A DNA stretch of 24,282 bases. It comes from SAR324 cluster bacterium (GTDB lineage: Bacteria; SAR324; XYD2-FULL-50-16). Below are positions 1 through 6,694 of this stretch, one piece after another (the stretch's first letter is position 1; each line of letters begins with the position of its first letter). Under the pieces are notes generated by a model, which was not told the origin of the DNA, did no database searches, and saw only the letters and a program-made list of their open reading frames with translations. The translations under genes and the position numbers were made by a program. The stretch is taken from the NCBI GenBank assembly GCA_002401295.1, contig NVSR01000029.1, positions 459 through 24,740 of the forward strand. Reading direction: 5' to 3'.

Positions 1-297
1 GGTGTACTTTGATAAGTTTTTAATTCATTACTTAAATTTGATAGCTTGTTTTGTAATTCACTCCCTGAACTATGCACCAATTTTATTTATTTACCTTTTT
101 ATGGAAAGATCTATCAGTACTTAAATGTAACTTACAATGTTTAAAAAATGTGTGATCATTCTCATATATAGAATTTCTTTTGCACTCTAAGGGCATGAAG
201 TATTTCATAAAATATTCTCAGCAAGGGCTTTGCCCTTCTTACTCTCAGTTATTATACGTTTAAAAACTGTCTAAGCCACCCTTCCCTATCAGCTAGA
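1..297. other. Gene-free stretch downstream of parB
   Basis: No reading frame with a plausible ribosome binding site is visible on either strand. The only clear structure is a hairpin at 223-237 (AAGGGC, loop TTT, GCCCTT), just past the 3' end of parB on the minus strand. It has no following T tract, so it is at best a weak or factor-assisted terminator. Confidence 0.5.
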
Positions 298-1167
298 TTA
301 CGCCTTTAAATATTTATCTACAAGTTTAGTCAGTTCAACTTCTAACTCATTTTTTTTAGTATCACTTAGTTTATTTAGATTGACATTCAAAGTTAACTTT
401 TTAGCTGTTCTTTTAATAACTATATCTTGTTTCGCATGCGAAACTTTCCCTTGAACTTCTTTTCGTATCCCTGCTCTATCTATATCTTTATTTATAAAAT
501 CAAAATAAAGTCTAACTTGTTTTTCTTTATCCTTAATTTTTTGTAGCGCATATAAGGTCTCAATATCATTTGTTGACTTGTTCTCTAAAAGATCTTTTAA
601 AATTACTTCTTCTAAAGACAACACTTTAAGAACTTTACTCACATAAGATTTAGACTTATTAATCTTATCAGCTACTTCTTCCATAGATTTATACAGTTTC
701 TGTGTAAGTGCATTTTGAATAGACAGAGCAAATTCTAGTGGGTCTAAGTTATCTCTTTGTGTGTTTTCTATAATCGCTATTTCAAATAGTTGTTTTTTTC
801 TTTCATCGCCTAATATTAAACTATTTGTTTCAACGATGGCTTTTACTTTTTTTAGTTTTAAAAGCTTATGCGCTAACCAACGGCGTTGACCTGCCTTTAA
901 CATATAGGTATCATCTGTTTTCTTAATCAGTGAAATAGGATGTATTAGGCCATGCTCTTTAATAGACTGTGCCAGTTCAAGTAGTTCATCATCATTAATA
1001 TTAATACGAGGTTGCATCGGATTATTTACAATATCTGTTACAGATACTTCCATAAATATTTCACCATCTATCTCTTTAGTTATTTGAGCTTCAGGAAATG
1101 ATGTTTGCAAATGAGCATCTTCTCCAGCTGCTAAGAGTAGGGCGGCATTAATTTTTCGCTTTGCCAT
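298..1167 (-). CDS. parB: ParB-family partition protein
   Basis: This protein (289 aa) is a ParB/Spo0J-type centromere-binding protein for plasmid partition. The N-terminal ParB/Srx domain has the pattern NPMQPR near residues 49-54, the CTP-binding-type motif AGQRRW at 92-97, and the box ENTQRDNLDP at 134-143. A helix-turn-helix follows at about 160-183 (MEEVADKINKSKSYVSKVL), then a lysine-rich C-terminal dimerisation region. It overlaps the 3' end of parA by 20 bp, so the two are translationally coupled, with parA first. The start is the ATG at 1167. A perfect 16-bp palindrome inside its coding sequence (429-444), identical to one upstream of parA, is the likely binding site. Family assignment is firm; the exact binding site is inferred. 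Confidence 0.93.
   Translation of the reverse strand: MAKRKINAALLLAAGEDAHLQTSFPEAQITKEIDGEIFMEVSVTDIVNNPMQPRININDDELLELAQSIKEHGLIHPISLIKKTDDTYMLKAGQRRWLAHKLLKLKKVKAIVETNSLILGDERKKQLFEIAIIENTQRDNLDPLEFALSIQNALTQKLYKSMEEVADKINKSKSYVSKVLKVLSLEEVILKDLLENKSTNDIETLYALQKIKDKEKQVRLYFDFINKDIDRAGIRKEVQGKVSHAKQDIVIKRTAKKLTLNVNLNKLSDTKKNELEVELTKLVDKYLKA
429..444. promoter_or_regulatory. parS: parS-like palindrome inside parB
   Basis: GTTTCGCATGCGAAAC is a perfect 16-bp palindrome. It keeps the GTTTC...GAAAC arms of the classical Spo0J/ParB site (GTTTCACGTGAAAC) but has GCATGC in the middle. An identical copy lies at 1842-1857 upstream of parA. Two identical palindromes in one par locus, one of them inside a coding sequence, point to ParB binding sites. 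Confidence 0.8.
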
Positions 1168-1792
1168 TTTCTTCTCCTTTTTTGATTATTTCTTTAATAA
1201 GTTTTTTGATTTCTTTCTTTGCCTTACCACTTTCCAATTCAGTAACACCTTTTCCTTCTTCCATTGTTCTATAAAAATCCGCTCGATGAGATACAATCGT
1301 GTCCATTAAATTAAAGTGTTCATAATTGTCAATAAGTTCTTCCATAATTGAAAAATCTTTTGCAACAGGGTTCACATCATTTAAGAGAACATTTGTATTA
1401 ATGTCAACTTTCATTTTTTTAGATAACTCACTAACAATTTGATGAAATTTGGATAAGCCCGCAATTTCTGTCACTCTGTCTACTGCTGGAGTTATTATAA
1501 AGTCGGAGATATATAAAGCCATTCTGTTTAAGTTGGAATCAAATCCACCCACATCTATAATAATATTTTTATCTTCCGGCCAATCATCAAACAATCCTAT
1601 GAATTCTTCTTGTGACTTTGGATGGATAATATCTAGGGGCTTTAATTTATTTGCTTTTCGTATATTGTTTGTATAAACTAAAGTCTTTTGAAAGTCCAGA
1701 TCAACAATGGGTACTTTCATGGCTATTGCTAGGTGCCAGGACAATAAGCTTTTGCCTACGCCACCTTTAGAATGTGCTATTGTTATTATCAA
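1148..1792 (-). CDS. parA: ParA-family partition ATPase (small, no N-terminal HTH)
   Basis: This is a 214-aa Walker-type ATPase that would drive plasmid segregation together with the adjacent ParB. The deviant Walker A motif KGGVGKS is at residues 9-15. Walker A-prime is VDLDFQKT near 31-38. The Walker B-like strand NIIIDVGGFDS is near 75-85. There is no N-terminal DNA-binding extension, so it resembles the short type Ib ParA proteins rather than the autoregulating type Ia. The start is a TTG at 1792, preceded by AGAGGA at a good distance. Its last 20 bp overlap the start of parB. The parS-like palindrome at 1842-1857 lies in its upstream region, so ParB binding may also affect its transcription. 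Confidence 0.92.
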   Translation of the reverse strand: MIITIAHSKGGVGKSLLSWHLAIAMKVPIVDLDFQKTLVYTNNIRKANKLKPLDIIHPKSQEEFIGLFDDWPEDKNIIIDVGGFDSNLNRMALYISDFIITPAVDRVTEIAGLSKFHQIVSELSKKMKVDINTNVLLNDVNPVAKDFSIMEELIDNYEHFNLMDTIVSHRADFYRTMEEGKGVTELESGKAKKEIKKLIKEIIKKGEENGKAKN

Positions 1793-1841
1793 TTATTATC
1801 CTCTTTTAAATCGTTAATTAGATTGTATCTAAAATTAAAAT

Positions 1842-1857
1842 GTTTCGCATGCGAAAC
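1842..1857. promoter_or_regulatory. parS: parS-like palindrome upstream of parA
   Basis: This is a perfect palindrome GTTTCGCATGCGAAAC, identical to the copy inside parB at 429-444. It lies about 50 bp upstream of the parA start, where it could serve as centromere and as an operator for the par operon. Confidence 0.82.
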
Positions 1858-1939
1858 TTAGTGATTTATATATTTTTTTAGTATAACAAAAGCAATAACA
1901 GTTCCTATTTTAGGCACTTGTTATATATTAGATAAATGA

Positions 1940-1966
1940 TTGTTAGTCATGTTAGTTAACTAACAA
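1940..1966. repeat. Palindrome between rep and parA
   Basis: TGTTAGTTAACTAACA (1950-1965) is a perfect 16-bp palindrome. TTGTTAG at 1940-1946 and CTAACAA at 1960-1966 form a second, overlapping inverted pair. It sits just after the rep stop codon on the minus strand and before the par operon. It could be a transcription terminator hairpin (without a T tract) or an operator. I cannot tell which. Confidence 0.5.
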
Positions 1967-1986
1967 TTTTAAAAGAGGGAAGGGGA

Positions 1987-3294
1987 CTATAGTATTTTTG
2001 CTTCTAGCACAACTTCATCTAGTAATGGCTTGTCTTGTAATGCTTCCATAAGTTTTTCAATAGTATAGTAATTCTTTATATTCTTTATCTCACCATCTTC
2101 GCGTTTAACAACAACATCACAATGTACACCATTTTCAAGAATATTTACTTCTTGGAATATCACATTAACTTTCTTATTTATACTTTGGTCAATAACATAT
2201 AAATATCTATCTTTATTATTTAAGGTTAGCACTTCACTTTGTGATAAATTAATCTTACCAATACGATCTTGATGTTCATACATCCAAGCCCATAAGTTTT
2301 GTGCACTATCTGGATCCAAGTCTTTACAGGAGACAACGTTATGTAAATATCCTAGACTAGTAATTTTGATGGCTGTATTGTATAAATAATTATTTGGACC
2401 AATAATCACTTCTTTATTTCTATAGCTTTCAACAACCCAATCTCTAAAGTCTCTAAACTTTTTAAACTCGGGAATGAAAAGAGGGGAGGTTGTATTGGTT
2501 GGTGGTATTTCTTCTTCTTTAGGTTTTATATATTCTGGTTTTGGTTTAAACTCAAACGCGAGAGAATAAATTTTGCGTCCTCTTTTTAACTTGTCATAGC
2601 TCACTATTAAATCTGAAAATTCATTAATCTGCTTAACGGCAGGCTCAATAGTATTTTTTAATAAAACAGAAGTATTTTTCGTATACATTTTATGCTCAAT
2701 TTCGTTGATTCCAAAGAGCGATTTTATAAAGTCTATTTCCAACACAATGTCAGTTCTAAATGGCTTATTATAATTTTTTCCAATTAGCATTTTAAAGTAC
2801 TGATACAGAAGTCTTGCATACTGAGAAGAAAATGTATTTAAAAATTCTAGGGATAGTGCCGTGTAATTTGATGTTGGTAACAAGTTCTCTGTTCTAAACT
2901 CTTTTCCAAAAATTACAGAAACTTCCCCAGTATTGAAATCTATCTCTGCTTTTTGAAAAATTACAAATGTACCTATTTTATCTTGATTACCTTCTTTGAT
3001 CGTATATTTGAATTTTATATCAACCATAGCTTCTAGAGCATCTTCAAGTTCTTTTCGATTTATCTTTTTAATTTTAGAACCACGAAGCATCTGTTCTTTA
3101 AACACGTCAAGATCCATTCGCAATTCACCTTCACTGACAAGGTCAATAAAGTCTCCTGTCTTTTTCATTTCCTGTACTGTAGACAGCATCGTGTCAAAAA
3201 TACGTTGTTGTTGAAAACTCATTTGCTTTTTAACTTGAACCATTTTAATAAAATCATTGTGTTTATATAGGTCTAAACTATATTTTTTAGCCAT
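1987..3294 (-). CDS. rep: Replication initiator protein, Rep_3 superfamily (RepB-like)
   Basis: This is a plasmid replication initiator that would bind the iterons just upstream and open the origin. The N-terminal half shows the features of Rep_3 winged-helix initiators: an ISxxQ-like entry (MSFQQQRIFDTML), a beta-rich region with the VIFGKEF segment, and the signature SQYARLLYQYFKML. The second winged helix begins around the KSLFGI segment. The C-terminal third is longer than in minimal RepE/Pi proteins and I do not recognise it. I chose the ATG at 3294. A TTG at 3348 is also in frame, but the 18 codons it adds read through an iteron-like repeat. A TACAAT -10 candidate at 3327-3332 (minus strand) overlaps that repeat, which suggests autorepression by Rep. 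Confidence 0.92.
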   Translation of the reverse strand: MAKKYSLDLYKHNDFIKMVQVKKQMSFQQQRIFDTMLSTVQEMKKTGDFIDLVSEGELRMDLDVFKEQMLRGSKIKKINRKELEDALEAMVDIKFKYTIKEGNQDKIGTFVIFQKAEIDFNTGEVSVIFGKEFRTENLLPTSNYTALSLEFLNTFSSQYARLLYQYFKMLIGKNYNKPFRTDIVLEIDFIKSLFGINEIEHKMYTKNTSVLLKNTIEPAVKQINEFSDLIVSYDKLKRGRKIYSLAFEFKPKPEYIKPKEEEIPPTNTTSPLFIPEFKKFRDFRDWVVESYRNKEVIIGPNNYLYNTAIKITSLGYLHNVVSCKDLDPDSAQNLWAWMYEHQDRIGKINLSQSEVLTLNNKDRYLYVIDQSINKKVNVIFQEVNILENGVHCDVVVKREDGEIKNIKNYYTIEKLMEALQDKPLLDEVVLEAKIL

Positions 3295-3331
3295 TGAATT
3301 ACTTTCATGATAGATTATCTGCAGACATTGT

Positions 3332-3553
3332 AGCAGAATAGCTATCAATACAGAAGATATGCTATCATTTCGGAAGAACTCCTATCACAAAGTGTATTGT
3401 TGATAGAAATTCTTCCTATAACGGTTATATCTTGGAAGAATTTCTATTAATAAGGGAAGAATAACTAGTATTAAAGGAAGAATTTCTATCAGTTGTGGAA
3501 GAAAATCTATTAGCAATAGAAGAATTTCTATCTTGAAGTGAAGAAAATCTATC
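3332..3553. repeat. oriV: Iteron array, probable replication origin
   Basis: A 15-bp element, consensus GGAAGAATTTCTATC, recurs nine times on the plus strand: at 3332, 3352, 3372, 3434, 3455, 3476, 3497, 3518 and 3539. There is one inverted copy at 3402-3416. The last six are spaced exactly 21 bp and the first three exactly 20 bp, so binding sites fall on the same face of the helix. The three upstream copies are more degenerate and overlap the rep promoter region. Phased direct repeats next to a Rep_3 initiator are the standard layout of an iteron origin. The AT-rich stretch at 3590-3700 could be the melting region. Confidence 0.9.
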
Positions 3554-3624
3554 AATAAAGGCGATTAAACTCTGTTATCTAGGGGGCTTTAGAATCCTAA
3601 AACTCTAAATCTTATAAAATAAGA

Positions 3625-3660
3625 TTAAAAAAGAAACTCTCTAACAATTAGTTGAGAGAG
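3625..3660 (-). terminator. Rho-independent terminator of the 3801-4652 gene
   Basis: On the minus strand a stem of about nine base pairs with one bulge (3637-3645 with 3651-3660, loop 3646-3650) is followed by a T-rich tail containing six consecutive T. It lies downstream of the minus-strand gene at 3801-4652 and ahead of the iteron block. Confidence 0.7.
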
Positions 3661-3721
3661 AAATACTACGTATTCAAGTAAAATTACAATATACAAATCA
3701 CACCTATTCGATATAGCTCTT

Positions 3722-3796
3722 GATAGAAATTCTGCAGTATCACTTACAGCACCTAGGTCAGGGGGCTGTTTTTAAACTTAGTGATAGAAATTCTGC
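3722..3796. repeat. Second iteron cluster in opposite orientation, with a hairpin between
   Basis: GATAGAAATTCTGC occurs at 3722-3735 and 3783-3796. It is the reverse orientation of the main iteron with the end GC instead of TCC. Between them ACAGC (3746-3750) and GCTGT (3765-3769) form a hairpin followed by a run of T on the plus strand (3769-3773), which looks like a terminator although no plus-strand gene precedes it. Two more copies lie inside the next gene (4237-4271). Confidence 0.65.
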
Positions 3797-3800
3797 TTAG

Positions 3801-4652
3801 TTAGTTATATGATTTTAAATAGTCTAAAAATCGTTTTTCATCAGAAACTAAATTTGAGTGTCTCATTATTTTTTCAAATTCAGTTTTAATCTTATTAGTA
3901 ATTAATTGTTTGTCGGGAGTTAACTCTAATATCTCATCAGCTTTACTTGAGATAAAGTAAACGTCCCCAAAGGCATTCTTGGCCTCTGCAAGAAACATAT
4001 CAACTTTATTGTTTTTTCTATATTCTTGTTTTTCATAGTATAGAACACTAGGTAATTTACTACTTAAATGCGCAGTTATTCTTTTCCCATCAAGTTCATA
4101 ACGAAGTGACCCATAATCATTTGCTCTTTCTTTTGAACAGACACGAATATCATCTAGACTATCAAAGTTATTTTGCAGCCAAAGAAGTATTTTTCTTTTC
4201 TCTGCAATCTTCTTATTAATCAGCGATTTTTGTATTGATAGAAATTCTGCATCTAAAGAAGAATTTCTATCAAGTTGTTCAAACGAATGAGCCTTATAAC
4301 TATTTGCCCAAACAGTGTATTCTTCTTCTAAACGATTTTTCACCTTCTGTGGATCATTAACTTGTTTCCATTTAGTTTCAAAATAATAAAAGAAGGAAGT
4401 TGAAACAACTCCAGGGTTATAAAACTTAACTATTTTATGAAACCCATATTTTTTTAAATCAAGTTCATCATCAAGAGTACTTTCTAGTTCAAAGCGCAAA
4501 TTATTTAGTTGATTGTTTAAATCAAGGTCAGCAAGATAAAACATGAACGGCTTCATATTTTCATCAACCGTTATTTTCTCAGGTGAATAAAAAGAGAGTA
4601 GGGCAACCACTCTTTGTTTGATATCTTCAAATTTTGTTTGTTTGAGACTCAT
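3801..4652 (-). CDS. Unrecognised plasmid protein near the origin
   Basis: I do not recognise this 283-aa protein. It is charged and mostly helical by appearance, has no signal peptide or membrane segment, and is rich in Lys, Glu and aromatic residues. It starts at an ATG (4652) with AAGGA about 11 bp upstream, which is rather far. A terminator hairpin follows at 3625-3660. Its coding sequence holds two head-to-head copies of the plasmid iteron (4237-4250 and 4257-4271) and two more lie just after its stop codon. Its position and the embedded Rep-binding-type sites suggest a role in replication or copy control, but this is inference from context only. Confidence 0.72.
   Translation of the reverse strand: MSLKQTKFEDIKQRVVALLSFYSPEKITVDENMKPFMFYLADLDLNNQLNNLRFELESTLDDELDLKKYGFHKIVKFYNPGVVSTSFFYYFETKWKQVNDPQKVKNRLEEEYTVWANSYKAHSFEQLDRNSSLDAEFLSIQKSLINKKIAEKRKILLWLQNNFDSLDDIRVCSKERANDYGSLRYELDGKRITAHLSSKLPSVLYYEKQEYRKNNKVDMFLAEAKNAFGDVYFISSKADEILELTPDKQLITNKIKTEFEKIMRHSNLVSDEKRFLDYLKSYN
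4237..4271. repeat. Inverted iteron pair inside a coding sequence
   Basis: GATAGAAATTCTGC (4237-4250) and AGAAGAATTTCTATC (4257-4271) are two iteron-type elements in opposite orientation, 6 bp apart, inside the unrecognised gene at 3801-4652. They match the main origin repeats almost exactly, so chance is unlikely. Confidence 0.75.
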
Positions 4653-4743
4653 GGTATAGATATTCCTTATTGAATATGGTCTATATTTGCGCTACAAGCA
4701 CTTTCATATGGTTAGCTTTAGTCTAATTGGAGCAAAGACTTTA

Positions 4744-4998
4744 TATTATATACTATAAACTAATATAGCTAAATAGGACTTAATTAAAGTTTACAAACAA
4801 ATTTATAAGATTGGGCTTCTTTAATCACTTTGGGTTTACTAAAGAGAGAAAGCAAATAATAGAGCGAGGTTATTAAAAAAATGAAAATAATTTGTCTTGG
4901 TAGTTGTTTAATGAGTAGAATATTAAGTTTGTGTTTTAGGAAAGTAGTGTGATAAAAATTTAGCAATAAATATCTATATTAGTTTGTAGTATATAATA
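4744..4998. repeat. 255-bp unit bounded by 28-bp inverted repeats
   Basis: The 28 bp at 4744-4771 match the reverse complement of 4971-4998 at 26 positions. The shared core includes ATATACTA, AAACTAATATAG and a TATAAT-like hexamer in each arm. About 199 bp lie between them. The shape fits a miniature inverted-repeat element or a pair of facing regulatory sites. I see no convincing target-site duplication. The 10-mer ACTAATATAG in both arms also occurs at 21475-21484 in the toxin-antitoxin promoter. Confidence 0.65.
4784..4966 (-). CDS. Possible small membrane protein inside the inverted-repeat unit
   Basis: This is a 60-residue reading frame opening with a TTG at 4966 and lying entirely between the two 28-bp inverted repeats. 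Residues about 17-42 form one hydrophobic segment (LLIKQLPRQIIFIFLITSLYYLLSLF), followed by a basic tail. There is no convincing ribosome binding site. It could be a small single-pass membrane peptide, or merely open by chance in AT-rich DNA. Confidence 0.22.
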   Translation of the reverse strand: MLNFYHTTFLKHKLNILLIKQLPRQIIFIFLITSLYYLLSLFSKPKVIKEAQSYKFVCKL

Positions 4999-5061
4999 CT
5001 TATCTACTACTGGTTCTTCAAGAAGTAAGAAAGAACTATTGTTTAGGAAAAGAGCCTATAA

Positions 5062-5274
5062 ATATCTCATACAGCTGTTACTATCATTAGCTTAGTGAAG
5101 ATAGGCAAAGAGGATATTCAGCTCAATGAGTTAGTTAGAGACACTTTTATAGGTTAAGAATACTATGCAATTGCTCTAAATAGTTTGAAACAAGATTTTT
5201 ATACTTATACACTAGCTAGGATTTATCTCGGAGATATTATCTATATCACTACACAAAAAGGATGGTTATATTGA
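5062..5274 (+). pseudogene. Decayed reading frame of unknown origin
   Basis: One plus-strand frame runs from 5062 to 5271 with a single internal TAA at 5155-5157 and a closing TGA at 5272. The translation is protein-like rather than random (for example YYAIALNSLKQDF, then TYTLARIYLGDII and KGWLY). It has no start with a ribosome binding site. I do not recognise the family. It may be a remnant of a longer gene cut by the inverted-repeat unit or by recombinase insertion. Confidence 0.3.
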
Positions 5275-5355
5275 GATACTGTCTCTCTAAAAGCTTCTTT
5301 CACTCTTTGAAAAGCAGTTGTTACTAGGGTCTTTCAAATAGTGTTGGCAGATCAA

Positions 5356-6213
5356 TCAATAAGCATAATGGTTAGCAGAACTGATTCGAACATGGCCTAA
5401 CTCTCTAGCAATAATTCGTTTTTTCTCAACCCAATTAAGTCTCTTGTTGTTCAAGAAGTTACTTAAATATTGAGCAAAATTATATCGACAAGAATGTGAA
5501 GTATCTCCGAAAGCCAACTTGAAATATTTCGAGTATGTTACTTTTGAAATAGGAATTTTATCATTATTTATTTTCAACATTTCAAGATAAAAGTTTGCGG
5601 TATTAGCTGTGATTTCTTTAGCCACTAAACGCTTTCCCCCTTTGCCTTGGATTGAACCTTTCTGAACAAAATATTTATTCCCATATTTTTTTATTTTAGC
5701 ACTTTTGATTTGATAAATTTCATCAATTCTAAAGCCTGTTTCAAACTGCATATTTGCAATAATTTTCACTTCAATATGTTCAAGTTTATCAATGTTTATT
5801 TTTTTAACAGCACGGTTCTTTTTCACAATCTTTTTACCATTATTTTTACAAAAATATCGAGCAGTTGTAAAGTCACAAATCTTAATAAAAATTCCTTGCT
5901 TTTTTAGTGCAGTAAAACAGGCCGATATTGTTGATAGGTTGTTAATTAAACTTCTAGATGAAAGCCCTTGATCCAATCTTCTTTGAAGAAACTTGATTAA
6001 TAACTCTTCTGTAATTTCTGTTAAAGTTTTTGAGAAACCTTCTTGAATTAAAAACTCAACAAGCATATTGAAAACAGTGTTTCTTATCTTCAAAGTTGCA
6101 ATTGAGTGAATACATCCATGTGTAGTTTCACTTTTTTTGCATTTGAATTTTAGTAGTCGGTTAATCAGATTTATTTTTTGCTGAGCTAAACTTTTACCTT
6201 TTAAAAATTTCAT
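5356..6213 (-). CDS. Tyrosine recombinase / site-specific integrase (copy 1)
   Basis: This is a 285-aa tyrosine recombinase. The catalytic set is complete: Arg in ETGFRIDEI, the beta-hairpin Lys in SIQGKGGKRL, HSCR (His-x-x-Arg), the second His in ELGHVRIS and the final Tyr in SANHYAY. The N-terminal half is a SAM-like core-binding domain. I start it at the ATG at 6213, which has AAAGGAT just upstream and lines up with the start of the related recombinase at 23938. An in-frame extension up to 6294 lacks a ribosome binding site. It lacks the extra helix region expected in integron integrases, so I do not call it IntI. Possible roles are plasmid dimer resolution or mobility of the accessory DNA. 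A repeated 18-bp element lies upstream at 6341-6417. Confidence 0.9.
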   Translation of the reverse strand: MKFLKGKSLAQQKINLINRLLKFKCKKSETTHGCIHSIATLKIRNTVFNMLVEFLIQEGFSKTLTEITEELLIKFLQRRLDQGLSSRSLINNLSTISACFTALKKQGIFIKICDFTTARYFCKNNGKKIVKKNRAVKKINIDKLEHIEVKIIANMQFETGFRIDEIYQIKSAKIKKYGNKYFVQKGSIQGKGGKRLVAKEITANTANFYLEMLKINNDKIPISKVTYSKYFKLAFGDTSHSCRYNFAQYLSNFLNNKRLNWVEKKRIIARELGHVRISSANHYAY

Positions 6214-6340
6214 TTTTATCCTTTTTATTTGTGTGCCGTGTTCTCGAAAGTATACTGAGCAATTTATATACATGCTATTTTGTTGAAGTTTCAATCTATC
6301 GAAATGCTATGTGCAAAGTCTTGGGCTATTTAGAAAAGTC

Positions 6341-6417
6341 AATTGACCGGGTACTTCACTACAAACTTTGCGAATCTCTGCCTAGTTTTTTCTACAAAAA
6401 ATTGGCCGGGCACCTTA
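6341..6417. repeat. Two 18-bp near-direct repeats upstream of recombinase copy 1
   Basis: The 18 bp at 6341-6358 (AATTGACCGGGTACTTCA) and at 6400-6417 (AATTGGCCGGGCACCTTA) agree at 14 positions, and all four differences are transitions. Their G+C-rich cores stand out from the surrounding AT-rich DNA. They could be recombinase or regulator binding sites. No matching copy was seen by the second recombinase. Confidence 0.45.
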
Positions 6418-6495
6418 TCCCGAATTCATATCTACACTTTCTTTCTTGTTCTTCCATTGTTTAAGACACCTTCTGCCTTCATCTTTATTATCCAT
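6415..6495 (-). CDS. Putative 26-aa charged peptide
   Basis: A very short reading frame begins at an ATG at 6495 with a strong AAAAAGGAG ribosome binding site six bases upstream. The product starts MDNKDEGRRCLKQWKNKK and is strongly charged with one Cys. It may be a leader peptide ahead of the recombinase gene or the remaining 5' end of a decayed gene. The ribosome binding site is the only real support. Confidence 0.35.
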   Translation of the reverse strand: MDNKDEGRRCLKQWKNKKESVDMNSG

Positions 6496-6648
6496 TTTAT
6501 GCTCCTTTTTAATTATTTTTTATACTAGGTATAGCTGTATACCAAAGAATATCTATTCGTGGATATGTAGATAAAAATATAAAATATTAACAATCATTTG
6601 ACTAACGTTAAACAATCGATAATATCTCATATATTAAGTTCTATAAGA

Positions 6649-6654
6649 TATAAT
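6649..6654 (+). promoter_or_regulatory. -10 element of the 6695 gene
   Basis: TATAAT lies 40 bp upstream of the GTG start at 6695. The -35 region is weak. A good ribosome binding site, AAAAGGAAG, follows at 6680-6688. Confidence 0.5.
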
Positions 6655-6694
6655 TTGTATTTACATATCTACATCACTACAAAAGGAAGCCATC

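Noticed and set aside
223..237. AAGGGC/GCCCTT hairpin as a strong terminator
   Set aside because: No T tract follows on either strand, so only a weak hairpin is noted.
246..256. AGTTATTATAC shared by 246, 10432 and 16091 as a dispersed repeat
   Set aside because: It is short and AT-rich, and one copy lies inside a coding sequence. Probably chance.
1449..1676. Plus-strand frames opposite parA, rep, the lipoprotein and the 10446 gene
   Set aside because: They are antisense shadows of well-supported genes, with no ribosome binding sites and low-complexity Ser/Phe-rich translations.
3332..3553. Regular short repeats resembling a CRISPR array
   Set aside because: The unit is 15 bp with 5-6 bp between copies, so there is no room for spacers. 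The phasing and position next to a Rep_3 gene identify iterons.
5356..6213. Recombinase copy 1 as the integron integrase of the cassette array
   Set aside because: It lacks the extra helix region typical of IntI, is about 4 kb beyond the far (3') end of the array, and has a close relative at 23009 that is equally unlike IntI.
6231..6528. Overlapping plus-strand frames upstream of recombinase copy 1
   Set aside because: They overlap each other in different frames, lack ribosome binding sites and cover the regulatory region with the 18-bp repeats.
6602..6612. CTAACGTTAAA, identical to a string at 19509-19519 in the array-entry site, as an attI copy
   Set aside because: The 11-mer is built around a short palindrome in AT-rich DNA and has no other attI or attC feature around 6602.
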